Positions 23,701 to 32,815 of a stretch of 64,000 nucleotides of DNA are shown one piece after another. Source of the DNA: Serilophus lunatus (lineage: Eukaryota > Chordata > Aves > Passeriformes > Eurylaimidae); the NCBI GenBank assembly GCA_013399895.1, contig VXBA01003437.1, positions 3,326,064-3,390,063 of the forward strand, read 5' to 3'. How positions within the stretch are numbered: position 1 is the first letter of the stretch; the number at the start of each line of letters is the position of its first letter. The position numbers and the translations under genes were made by a program. The notes beneath the pieces were generated by a model. The model was not told where the DNA came from, did no database searches, and worked only from the letters and a program-made list of their open reading frames with translations.

Positions 23701-26700
23701 CTTTCTGGAAAGAGCAGCTAGGGGTTCCCAGCTGACCTACCCCAACACAGCTTTCCTTCGCACTCAGACTGTTTGAGGTAACATAGAGCCTGGCACAAAG
23801 GCCAACAGAAAGGCTCTTGCTTTAGGTAGTAGCTTTCTGCTGCATTTACAGAAGGGCTAGGTGTAGGACAGAGAGTTATATATTCTAAATAGTTTCCAGA
23901 GACTGTTGAACTTGTCTCACAGAGTGGTTTTCTTTTCAAAGAGAAGCACGTGCTACAGCACGTGTCTGCTAGCCAAGGTGGTAAATACGTGGTAAATTCT
24001 GATGAGAGAAACTAAAATTATACTCCAAGATTATGTTTTTGGTATCTTTTCTAGTAAGCAGTCCAAGTAACCTTCTTCCCTTTAATAAAAGCAGGTCAAA
24101 TCCTTTCCTGAAGTAAGGCTCCAAGACTGCGAAATAGCACAAAGTCCCTGAACTACTTCAATTACAGCAAGCAACCTTCTCAAAGACCTCAAGCTGTAGA
24201 GCAGTGCTATTTTAATGACTTAACTTCTAAAAAGAGTCACTAGTATGTCATTAAAGGCTTCAATCACCAGCAAGGCTGAAGAACACACTTTGGGCAGCAA
24301 GAGCTGGCCTATCTGTACAGGGTGCAATCACATAGGCTCAGCTCCAGGTTCAGAGCAGACACAGGGCTCCATCACCAGCATTAATGTTCACTTTTGCACA
24401 AGTACTCTCCTCAGCAAAACTCAGCAGCTTCATGAAACCAGCTCAAGATATGCAAAACTTGTCTGTTCTGAGGGCTCACAGGAACTCAATGCAAGCAGTT
24501 TGTCTGCTAGATTCATATTGCTCTACCACATTGTATAAGCTCAAGGATCACCACACTCCACAATTCAGACTTGAAACAATCATAATGGACAAACTTTTCA
24601 GGTCAACTACTTTCTATGATAGCAAGAGAGTAATGGACGCCACCTTCCTCGACATCTGGCACGTGCAAAAAGCTCATCATCAGTCAAGACAGTACCATGC
24701 TCAAGATCTTCACCCTAGAGAAGCATCAAGATCTGTGCCAGAACACAGTGGCTTTAGAGATCTCACGTTGATACAGCAGCCTGAGAGGAAGATAGTGCCT
24801 CTGCCACATGGCAGGCTTAAAGAACTCATTTAAAGCAGTTTCTCCATTCAGTCAGCACAGACCTTCTCACACACATTACATTAAAGCTCTTACTCTCTAG
24901 GCCCAGCTCAGTGCACCAGATCAGCTTTCCACAAGAGAGAGGGAGACTGAGTGCTACACCAGAGGAACTGGTTTGGAGAAGGGTGTGCACAAGACAACAC
25001 TTGCCACCCAGAGAGGAGCACTCAAGCCTCCCCAGGACCTGAATAGGGATTCAGCGCCTGCCATCCTCCCAGTCTTGCAAAATACAGGAAAATGCAGCAC
25101 AGATGTGGGTCAGCCCAACAAAGCAGTTCGACCCTTTCTCCTGAGAGAACATCTATCCTCACAGTCTGCCCACAACTATGCCTGGCTCAGCAGAGAAGGG
25201 AGAGAAGATGCTACAATAACCATGGACAGCATAGAGCGAGAACAGTGATACTGTAAGGCACTGTAGCATTTTAGGCTGTCATCTTTCCCCTTTCCTCACG
25301 TGCTAGGCTGGCTTTCTTGAAGAGAACTTTCTCTATACAGAGATTAGCTAATGAACTTGGACCTAGACAGTGCCCAGGTACTGGACTTCAGCAAGACTCA
25401 AATACTGCCTTAAGAAATACAGCTCTGCTTTCCAGGTTGTTACATGCTGCTTAAAAACATATAGACTGGTTGTTATATGCTGCTTAAAATTTATCACTTC
25501 TTCAAGAGAGGATGTAGCCTGGATGCTAATGTCTTCAGAGGAGTCCTGCATTAACAGCAAGACAAGCCTGGATTTTTCCTGTCTTTACAGTAGACTAAAT
25601 CATACTCTGAAAGACCTGGTGGCATTTGAAAAACCTTTCCTCTCCCCTTTCTCCCAGAAACTTTCCCCCTGGATCCTTTGAGCACTCCTGACTTTGGACC
25701 ACAGCTAACTGCTCTTAGGATGGAAGCAAAATGCAGAGAGCAAAGAGTGAGCGCAGCAGGCCAAGGGAAACCTGATTCAGATGTGCCTCAATTTCATCCC
25801 ATGTGCCAGCAGCACAGTGCAGCCATGCAGGAAGCAAGACTGAAGCTGTGTGCAGGGACAGAGACCAGAAAGCTGTGCTCACCTTATCACGCTCCATTTC
25901 CCTCCCATCTCTCCCAGCCTGACTCTTCCTTCTTACACACTGCACAAAGGGTAACAACATCAGACAGGCTGTTTTCTTTCTGACGTGTGGAAAGCTGAAA
26001 CCTTGTGCTTCCCCACTACACCACACCACTCCAAGTAGGCATCACCAACATTACCATCACCATCTACATGACACACAATATCTAAGCTTCAAAAAAGGAT
26101 GGATGCAAGACTATGTGCGGCCCTCCCAGACCCATTTTGTTCCAAAAGGAGCTCATCTTTTGCTAAGCCTCACGCTTGAAAATAACTGCACCCAGTGGAC
26201 TGCTTTATTTCCCCAGACAAGCCTGCCTCAGTCTCCCCCACCTCCCAGTTTCATTTCAAACAGGAGACTTGGACTAATTCATCTTGTTAAAAATCAAAAC
26301 CAGCCTTTGGGACTCAAACAAAATTAGAGTTGTTCTTTGAAGCCAGCCTGGCCTATTTAAGAGGGGCACTGCCATTACCTGGCAGGTTTTGCAGCTTTGC
26401 TGCTAAGGGATAGTTCAGCTGCTGCTCCAGATGTGTTAGAGAAAGTAGTTAAAACTACTCTCCTTCCAGAAAGAACCCAAAACTTCTCTTTCCCTTTCCC
26501 AAGGCAGGAAGGGAGCTGTGTGCATTGGAGGTGGGTTCTGGGAGCAGAGCTGCTCAGTACACCTGAGACACACAGCAGCTCCGACATCCCTCAGCTTCAG
26601 GGATTCCCTCCTTCATTCCAAAACTGTGGCTTTTTCTTTACTGAACACACTGGGCAGATCTTCCTTTCTACTCCACAGATGCTCACAATACTTACAAGGA

Positions 26701-26758
26701 ACAGGAGATTGAAGAGGAAGAGGAAGTACTTCGTGACTTTTAAGCAGCCAGACCCCAT
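8646..26758 (-). CDS. CD82: CD82 antigen (KAI1), tetraspanin; eight coding exons
   Basis: CD82 is a four-pass plasma-membrane and late-endosomal tetraspanin. It organises tetraspanin microdomains with integrins, growth-factor receptors and other tetraspanins, and in humans it is a metastasis suppressor (family knowledge). Eight exons join as join(complement) 26758-26696, 21476-21404, 18039-17915, 16749-16675, 12129-12022, 9773-9582, 9299-9216, 8723-8646, giving 265 residues. The order is cytosolic N-terminus MGSGCLKVTK, TM1 (about 11-35), small loop, TM2 (55-73), short inner loop with C74 and C83, TM3 (84-108), large extracellular loop (109-216), TM4 (about 225-248) and the tail. The large loop holds the CCG motif (C151-C152-G153), the PCSC motif (175-178), C192 and C214, which makes six cysteines. 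Polar membrane residues N17, Q99 and E240 are present. The tail keeps the YTKV sorting signal. All introns are GT-AG. Intron phases are 0,1,0,0,0,0,0. CD82 is favoured over CD37, CD53 or CD9 by the near-identical N-terminus, the GAVNE-RCLLGL block and the YxKVPK tail. Confidence 0.97.
8724..9215 (-). other. CD82: CD82 intron between the last two coding exons (492 bp)
   Basis: A short GT-AG intron. I see no repeat or RNA gene in it. An ATTAAA-type hexamer occurs on the minus strand near 8823, but it is intronic and lacks a clear downstream element. Confidence 0.85.
9216..9299 (-). CDS. CD82: CD82 coding exon (residues 213-240, last loop cysteine and TM4)
   Basis: This exon is 84 nt, phase 0, with a TATAG acceptor and GTAAGT donor. 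It encodes GCMDGVEQWLKDNL and then the first part of TM4. It includes the last conserved loop cysteine, C214, and the intramembrane acidic residue E240 at the exon end. An extra cysteine, C233, lies in TM4. The preceding intron is only 282 bp. Confidence 0.95.
9582..9773 (-). CDS. CD82: CD82 coding exon (residues 149-212, CCG motif and variable part of large loop)
   Basis: This exon is 192 nt, phase 0, with a TTAG acceptor and GTGAGT donor. It opens ISCCGWTGAKDW, carrying the tetraspanin CCG signature, then YPCSC and GGFC. It holds five of the six loop cysteines. Three N-glycosylation sequons are visible: NKS at N168, NRS at N180 and NGT at N199. It is four residues shorter than the human exon. 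The end, HDWPVHEQ, aligns with the human EDWPVYQE. Confidence 0.95.
9774..12021 (-). other. CD82: CD82 intron (2,248 bp) within the large-loop coding region
   Basis: GT-AG intron between the 108-nt and 192-nt exons. It is AT-rich single-copy-looking sequence. Short open frames on both strands have no recognisable domain. I see no transposon or RNA gene. Confidence 0.8.
12022..12129 (-). CDS. CD82: CD82 coding exon (residues 113-148, start of large extracellular loop)
   Basis: This exon is 108 nt, phase 0, with a CAG acceptor and GTGAGT donor. It encodes helices A and B of the large extracellular loop, beginning LKEELFHIVKDLI and ending GAWDYVQTQ. It is two residues longer than the human exon. 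The human glycosylation sequon NSS at N129 is absent: the aligned region reads DYDPLNED, which has no sequon. Confidence 0.94.
12130..16674 (-). other. CD82: CD82 intron (4,545 bp) after the TM3 exon
   Basis: GT-AG intron. The only structured element I see is a G-quadruplex-capable run on the plus strand at 14826-14843. Small open frames in this interval look random. No CR1 fragment was recognised. Confidence 0.8.
14826..14843 (+). repeat. GGGGT tandem run, G-quadruplex motif
   Basis: Four G-runs separated by single T: GGGGTGGGGTGGGGTGGG. It fits the canonical G-quadruplex pattern with one-base loops. The G-rich strand is the template strand for CD82 transcription, within the intron after TM3. 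Confidence 0.85.
16675..16749 (-). CDS. CD82: CD82 coding exon (residues 88-112, TM3)
   Basis: This exon is 75 nt, phase 0 at both ends, with a CAG acceptor and GTAAGTG donor. It encodes most of TM3, with YFTCLIII and LLAQVAAGLVIYF. Q99 sits in the membrane at the same place as in human CD82. It ends QKET where the large extracellular loop begins. Confidence 0.95.
16750..17914 (-). other. CD82: CD82 intron (1,165 bp) before the TM3 exon
   Basis: GT-AG intron. A 204-codon open frame on the plus strand overlaps it and the TM3 exon, but its translation is compositionally random and I treat it as chance. An A-run at 17109-17119 and T-rich stretches are present. Confidence 0.8.
17915..18039 (-). 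CDS. CD82: CD82 coding exon (residues 46-87, TM2 and inner loop)
   Basis: This exon is 125 nt. It completes Gln46 and encodes the small-loop end, TM2 and the inner loop, with GFLGCLGAVNE and RCLLGL. C74 and C83 fall at the positions palmitoylated in human CD82. The acceptor follows CTCCTACAG and the donor is CTG|GTGAGA. Open frame continues upstream into the intron (an apparent MLFPLLAPTE leader), but the strong acceptor and the alignment to other CD82 proteins make that leader intronic. Confidence 0.96.
18040..21403 (-). other. CD82: CD82 intron (3,364 bp) before the TM2 exon
   Basis: GT-AG intron joining the phase-1 Gln46 codon. I see no recognisable repeat. Open frames of 160 codons or less on both strands show no domain or conserved pattern. 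Confidence 0.8.
21404..21476 (-). CDS. CD82: CD82 coding exon (residues 22-46, end of TM1 and small extracellular loop)
   Basis: This exon is 73 nt, bounded by an AG acceptor and a GTAAG donor. It encodes ILGAVILGFGIWILADK and then TSFIAVL, which finishes TM1 and enters the small extracellular loop. It ends in phase 1, with one base of the Gln46 codon. This matches the human CD82 exon boundary. Confidence 0.95.
23947..23964. promoter_or_regulatory. Tandem CACGTG E-boxes in CD82 intron
   Basis: Two perfect CACGTG hexamers at 23947-23952 and 23959-23964, 12 bp apart and so roughly on the same helical face. The first lies in the 10-bp palindrome AGCACGTGCT. CACGTG is the core bound by the USF, MYC/MAX and MiT/TFE families. 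Function is inferred only from the motif. Confidence 0.4.
25435..25489. repeat. Imperfect 33-bp tandem duplication
   Basis: GGTTGTTACATGCTGC-TTAAAA is followed 33 bp later by GGTTGTTATATGCTGC-TTAAAA, with one mismatch over 22 bp. It looks like a local slippage duplication in a CD82 intron. Confidence 0.75.
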
Positions 26759-26778
26759 CTTCTTTCACTTACAGGACC
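26696..26778 (-). CDS. CD82: CD82 first coding exon (start codon, residues 1-21)
   Basis: The acceptor is a long pyrimidine tract ending CTTTCCCCTTAG at 26779-26790. The exon has 20 nt of 5' UTR, then ATG at 26758-26756, then 63 nt of coding sequence and a donor GTAAG from 26695. An in-frame TGA lies nine bases before the ATG start, so no longer N-terminus is possible within this exon. The ATG has A at -3 and G at +4, a strong Kozak context. It encodes the palmitoylable C5, the cytosolic lysines and the first half of TM1 including N17. The 5' UTR part contains a GTAAGT hexamer at 26772-26767 that looks like a splice donor. Confidence 0.96.
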
Positions 26779-26912
26779 CTAAGGGGAAAGCAGAGAGATG
26801 ACTAGTTAAGTTACAGACAGATCCTCTGAGCAGCTTCACACCAACACCCTCACTCTGTGGAGAGTTCTGGATCATTTGGTGGGTCTCAGAGCATATGCAT
26901 GTGCTCCATAGA

Positions 26913-26940
26913 ATACCCTAGTTGCCATACCCTAGTTGCC
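26913..26940. repeat. Exact 14-bp tandem duplication
   Basis: ATACCCTAGTTGCC occurs twice back to back (26913-26926 and 26927-26940), about 135 bp upstream of the first coding exon of CD82, inside the first intron. Confidence 0.9.
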
Positions 26941-27294
26941 TTTTCAGGACAGCAAAACAGGACACCACCATCACTACAGCCACTGCTGCCAAGACCTGGA
27001 GAGTGGCAGAGGGCTACTAGCAGTTACAGAAGAGATTTAATCACAAATACGCTGCTAATTCCATCACTATTTATACAGACTTTGCGGTAGTAGTATCAAC
27101 TGTAACACCAACTCCAGCTACTGCTCCCAGTGGTGAAAAGTGATGCAAGCTACTTCAACTGTCTGACAACAAATAGCTCAGAAGCCAGAAAAAAGTCTCA
27201 CAAGCCAACCTCACTGCTAAAGTAAGCCTCCTCCTGAGGAAGCAGCATAGCAAATGCACGAGAGCTGGTGAGGGGATGTCTCAGAGATCAAGAG

Positions 27295-27773
27295 ACTACA
27301 AGAGAGACACAGAACTCCTGGAGTGAGTCCAGTGGAGGGCAACAAAGATGATTAAGGGACTGGTGCATCTCTCTCACAAGAACAAGCTGACAGAGTTGGG
27401 CTTGTCCAGCCTTGAGAAGAGGCAACCAAGAGGGGATCTCATCAGTATCTATTGATATCAGAAGGGAGGGTGTCAAGAGGATGGATTCAGGCTCTTCCTG
27501 GTGGTGCTGAGCAACAGGACAAGAGAAAATGGACAGAAATTGATGCACAGGAAGTTCTACCAGAAAAAGAAGAACTTTACTGTGCAGATGACTGTGCACT
27601 GGAACATACTGCCCAGAGAAGTTGTGGTGACTCCCTCACTGGAGATATTCAAGAACTGCCAGGATGTAGTCCTGTGCAATCCATGTGCTCTAAGACGACC
27701 CTGACTGAGCAGGGGGGCTGGACCAGATGACCCAATGTTGTCCCTTCCAACCTTACCCTTCTGTGTTTCTGTC
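27295..27773 (+). mobile_element. CR1 LINE 3' fragment, plus orientation
   Basis: A recognisable CR1 3' end about 480 bp long: the stretch CTGGAGTGAGTCCAGTGGAG, then GGGGATCTCATCAGT, then GTTGTCCCTTCCAACC and a terminal TTCTGTGTTTCTGT degenerate octamer repeat. It translates to the C-terminus of CR1 ORF2, with HRKFYQKKKNF and PSLEIFK visible, but is interrupted and 5'-truncated. It lies in the CD82 first intron, antisense to the gene. It is a dead copy. Confidence 0.93.
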
Positions 27774-30700
27774 AGCTTTCCCATTTCTCCTTCCTCGATC
27801 AGGCTCAGTTACGTTTCCTTCATAACAACAGGGGACTTAAGTTCCTTAAGATTTGCTCTGCCAAGCTCCTTGCTCCAAAGAGACCATGGTGCTTTAACTA
27901 TCAACAGCCAAAGGAAGAGCCATACTAGGCTGGAGTCACCAGCCTGGCCGGGGAAGAAATAGCCCCAACAGAGAGCAAGGTCAGCAGGTTTGCCTGCTTC
28001 CAGCCTGGGTGTACTGAGGATCACTGGAGTCCAGTAGGTTCTTTTGTTTCAATCTAAGTCTTTTGCTTAATCCTATTAAATATTTAGGTTAACTCTGGAG
28101 CTAAACTGGTACGTGGGCCTTGTTATAACTGGCTAGCCTTCCCACCAAGCAATGGTCACCCTTCAACTACCAGGAAAAAGCACAAGTCTGAACTCTGGCT
28201 GAAGATAACACTACTGCTCTAACTTCAAGGGATGCCATAGCTAGAGACTAAGCTAAGCCCATTGCTGCACATCCCCTAGCAAGATGTTGCTGAGATGGAA
28301 AAGTAGCACAAAAATACAATCTCACCTACCTGTGCTACAGAATGGTCTCAAAAATTTCATCTATGTAGCAGTCATTGCATCTAAGGAGCTCTTATTACAT
28401 AGCTAGGTTAGCAACATCTCAATCAGTTTTTATTCAGTTAACTCCTCAGGTGAGAGTCCATAAAGCCAGCAGCAATAAAGTAGGTCCTTCAAATGAGACA
28501 TGGAAAGCTCTTGTAATATTTTTCTGGTCCAAACGTACACCAAATATCAAACACACAGCATTTCCAGTGTCCCCAGGTGCAGCCACCAGTTGTGAACTCG
28601 TTCTATTACAGCACACATGCTCTATCACTATATCAACTATATCACTACCAACCTAGGAAAAGTGAATGAAGGCTCTCTGTTAGGAGATTTCTTCCTTTCC
28701 TCTGCAGAAAAAACATTCTCTCAGGCCCTTAATCCTGGACGGCATCAACACCTAAGACTGTACTTGGAGAGGATAACTACGATGTAAATTTTCCCATGCA
28801 CTTGACTTGCTTACTGGCTTCATCGTGAACACATCTCTTAACAGCATCACAAACTAGAGCCTGGCAATCTAACCAGAACACTGAAGCAGCCAGGACCCTA
28901 GGCGATGATGAATGTCTATTGCAGTGGTTACAAATGTTTTTCTACTCTTCAACCTAGCAAAGAACTAAGCTAGATAACCTCCTGCCCAATGCACTGGACT
29001 TCTTACCTTAAGATGTCTGGTTCCAGGAACAATCCTCTTTATTCTCAAACTGGAGGGGCAAGTCCCAGTATTTGCTGACTAGCTTCCTAGCCCCATGCTG
29101 CCTATTTCCAACTCAGCCCACATTGCTTTGATAAGTCAGGAAAACAGAGATTTGCAGAGCTGTTAGAATCTTTATAAAAGTTAGTTAAACTAATTAAGTA
29201 GCCAAATAAGTTAAGAACTGCTGTGGAAGAAGACATGCCTGAGGTAAGAAGAGTAAAATACTACTTTTAGGGCTCTTCTACTCCTAGATATTTGTTAAAG
29301 GCATACCATCTTCTGTGTTTATTAAAAAACCCAACAAATCCCAACACTGCATTACAACATTATGCACCATTCTCTCCTTGCCACAGGGCAACGTATATCT
29401 TTCATACCTCCTAGCCATAAAGTAATTCAAAGTATAGTTTTCAAGCCAGAAGAGAAACAGGTTTTTAGGATTTTGCTTTGAGCTTTTAAGATACTTTAGG
29501 GCTCCACATATTAAAACATTACAGATTTTCCAATTCTGCTGCTGTCCTTCAGAAATCAACTTATTTTTGTTCACTGTATTAATAAAACTCCTTGAAACCC
29601 TATCTATGAAATTGCACAAACTAGCAACACTGTCACACAGTAGAAGCAGCAGCTCAACAACATTTGAGATAGATGGGGTTTGGAAGCAAATGAACTTGGA
29701 GTTACTACAACCAGGCATATCCACAGGCCACTCAAAAAGCAAAAAGATGGCTTAAGTACCACAACCAGCCTGTTGTGGCAGTCAGAGCTGCCCATTTGCC
29801 TTTTGAAGTTGGTCAAGTTTTAAGTCTTAATGTCCTGCAGCAACACATGCAAAGGTTTAATACATGAAGTTTGCAGCTTTAGAATTACACTGATTGTTCT
29901 CAATTGTTTCTTTCTTTTCCTCAACACCCTAACTGCTTTGAATATTCGAATTTTCCTCCCCAAGCACCAACACCTGCTGTTTTCAACAATCCTGCCCATA
30001 CGCGTGCAAATTTTCCCTGTCATTCTCCAGACTGATGCCAGCTCTGAAGAGGATTTCACAAAATATCAACTTGCAGAATGGCATTTCTCTCTGCCTTGGG
30101 AGATTCCCCTTCTCGTAAAGATATGTCGGATTATTTATGCAGTTTGCTGCTGTGAAGCACCACTGCCATAAAAACTTGGTTGCCAACACAGCCAGGTCAG
30201 CTGCTGCATAGTTGATCCTGGGTTTTTCTTAGCCTTAGCTTCAGCTCCAGATCCTGAAGGGAGAACTAACTCCAGGAAGACATCAATTGATCCAGAACCA
30301 CAGAGTTTCCCACAGGGGAAGAATGGAACAAGTCTGCACAGGCTACAGTGGCATCCAGGGAGGGCTTCCTACCCCATCACCTCTAGCTCTCAGGCCTGTC
30401 GTTCTCCCAGCGATAGCAATGACAACAAGACCTGAATTTGGAGCAGGAGCACAAAATCCAGGACATCTGCACCTGAGGAGAGGCAGACAGAGGTTTGTTT
30501 TGTTAGTGACAGCAGAAGAGTCCCATCACAGCTCAGGAGATTAACTTATTTATGTCACAGGAGCCCGTGATACTCCCAGCCCCCCTCCTGTAAAAGGTGA
30601 CCCGGGAAAAGGACAGGCGATATGGTGACAGTTCAACACCTTTGCCTCCTGGCCTCACTGCTGTCCAGAGAGGCAGGAGACAGAAACTCCATGAGCCAAG

Positions 30701-32756
30701 GGACAGAGAGGCCAAGTTAATTTTTAATTCCAATTCTGTTCTCTTAAATTAGACGCTGTACTGTCTCCACCCAGCAAGCACTGCATGCCTGATGTTCACT
30801 GAGGTTTATGATGTGTGGCTCAGGCTCACACTGTACATGCCTGCGCCACGCAGCTCTGCCGGTAAGAGCTCAGCCCCCCTCTGCAGCACCGCCCTTGCCC
30901 TCGCCCTGCAGGTTTCTTCCTGATGAGCTCTGGCAGCTGAAGCACCTCAGCTGCCAAGTTACTGTACAGCACAGATAAGGGGCTCATTTATGAGTGCAGC
31001 AAAACAAGGAGGAACAACCAGAAAACAAAACAGGGTAGAACAGCTGTGGAAATCACCGTCTCAGTAGATTTACGAGCAAGTGCAAGTTCATGCAAACCCT
31101 CAAGGACAGCACATGTGCTCCCAAGAGCAAGGAGCTCTGCCGGGCAGCCCAAATACTTCGACTCAAGCAAAGAAGGTTCATGTTTTAATAAATCTACACA
31201 GCCTCACAGCCTACATGCTGTCGTCTCTCCCACATCCTCTTACTTAAGAAAAGGAAAGGACTGGTTGCAGAGAAGCTGCAGGTTGTTTCTATGTACTTTG
31301 GCCAGATGCTCCTCACCACCACCTCTCAGGCTCTACAATCAAGGGACATAAAACAAAGGCAAGACCCTATGGGATGTGCTACTACTAGCTTCCACCAGTA
31401 TGAAGTCAAATCAGCACCAGATTTGGTTTTCTCAAGTTCCTATTTCCCTTTCCCCACAAACAACTCGAATGCCCTGTAAGGCTGGCATGCTGACTTAGTT
31501 CTGTTATCCCTCCTGCCATCTCAAAGAGAAATGTCCAACTTGATAGATGCAGAAATGCAGCAGCAACCTGCACTGTGAGCCAAGGTTCTGCAACACACTC
31601 CAAGGCTCCCGATTCTTCACAGCTTGCATCTCATGTGGCAGGTGGATCTTTGGGTAAAAGTCCAGCTGGTCCACTGAAGCAACCTCCAAAGCAGCCTCAG
31701 CTGATCTCAAGTGCTACAAGTGCTTTCTGCCACAATTGGCAAGGAGGACCTTCCCTATGCCTACCTAACCTTATACCAGCTAGGTTCATTTGCAGACAGA
31801 TTGACCAAGAAACTCTAGAGAAGGAGCTCCTGCTGATAGACTCAGGTTGCACAACTGGTTCACTCTGACCTAAGCAAATAGCAGTTGTCCCTAGGAAGGG
31901 ATCAGCATGCTGCTGGTTCCATAAAGATGCTTATCTGCACAGTAATTTGCATGAGGTTGTGAACAATATGAAGGTCAGTGCAGTTACTTTCTGCAGTATT
32001 ACCGAAGTCCAGAAACAAGAACCAGATTAGACACATATCTGACTAGTGACCCACAGAAACCAGCTCACTGAAGAAGTGTCTCACTTTCCTTTCCAGCTCC
32101 CAACCAGACACACCCGTGCAGGAGAGACTGGGAAGCCCAGGAAGTCATGGTGCACAAGGAAATGGGTCATCCTTTGCAGGATTCTGAGATCTTGCACCTC
32201 GAAGCCCAGCTGTTTCTCTGCCCATGGACATATAGAACAGGCATTTGGCAATCAAAAGGTCTCCCAATCATCAGTGATGAGACAGGACAGCTTCACACAA
32301 CAGTACTAGTAAATGAGTAACGACAGAGTTACTAAGTCTCCTGTTAACCAGGTACATCGCTGCCCTCAGGGCAGAGACTGCAAGTCACAGCCACATTAAC
32401 ATACAAAGAATATCCGAAGGTGCTCATCTTATTGACATTAATATTCAAAGGCCCTGGACTTTCAGAACACCTGAGAAGTACATCTTGTCTCTGGCAAGCA
32501 AATAACCGCAAAGCTGATGAATGACTCAAGTCTGAATTCACTGAACTTTTCTTTAAGCTCCACTGAGATAATACCAGCTGTGTAATGACCTTGAAAACAT
32601 AAACAAGATCATGTTTGTTGTGGAGATTTTCCAATAAAAATCTCTTCAAAAGTTACAATGGAAGGATTGAGGGAGAAACTGGATCCTAAAAATTAAGGCT
32701 GATTATTAGTTACTTGCTCAAGTAAGTCACACTTCCAGATGCAGGGATTATTTTTA

Positions 32757-32757
32757 C

Positions 32758-32813
<56 letters not shown>
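32757..32813. repeat. Compound (TA)n(TG)n microsatellite
   Basis: About ten TA units run directly into about 18 TG units with no interruption, flanked by unique sequence. It lies in the CD82 first intron. The clean array suggests it is length-polymorphic. Confidence 0.96.

Positions 32814-32815
<2 letters not shown>

Larger units (their letters stand above)
21477..26695 (-). other. CD82: CD82 intron (5,219 bp) after the first coding exon
   Basis: GT-AG intron interrupting TM1 at residue 21/22. It contains a pair of CACGTG E-boxes at 23947-23964 and an imperfect 33-bp tandem duplication at 25435-25489. No CR1 fragment or exon was recognised. Confidence 0.8.

Noticed and set aside
27501..27704. 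67-codon plus-strand frame that looks protein-like
   Set aside because: It is a remnant of CR1 ORF2 C-terminus, not a host gene.
29284..29742. 152-codon open frame on the minus strand in CD82 intron 1
   Set aside because: Random-looking translation without domain or signal; likely chance.
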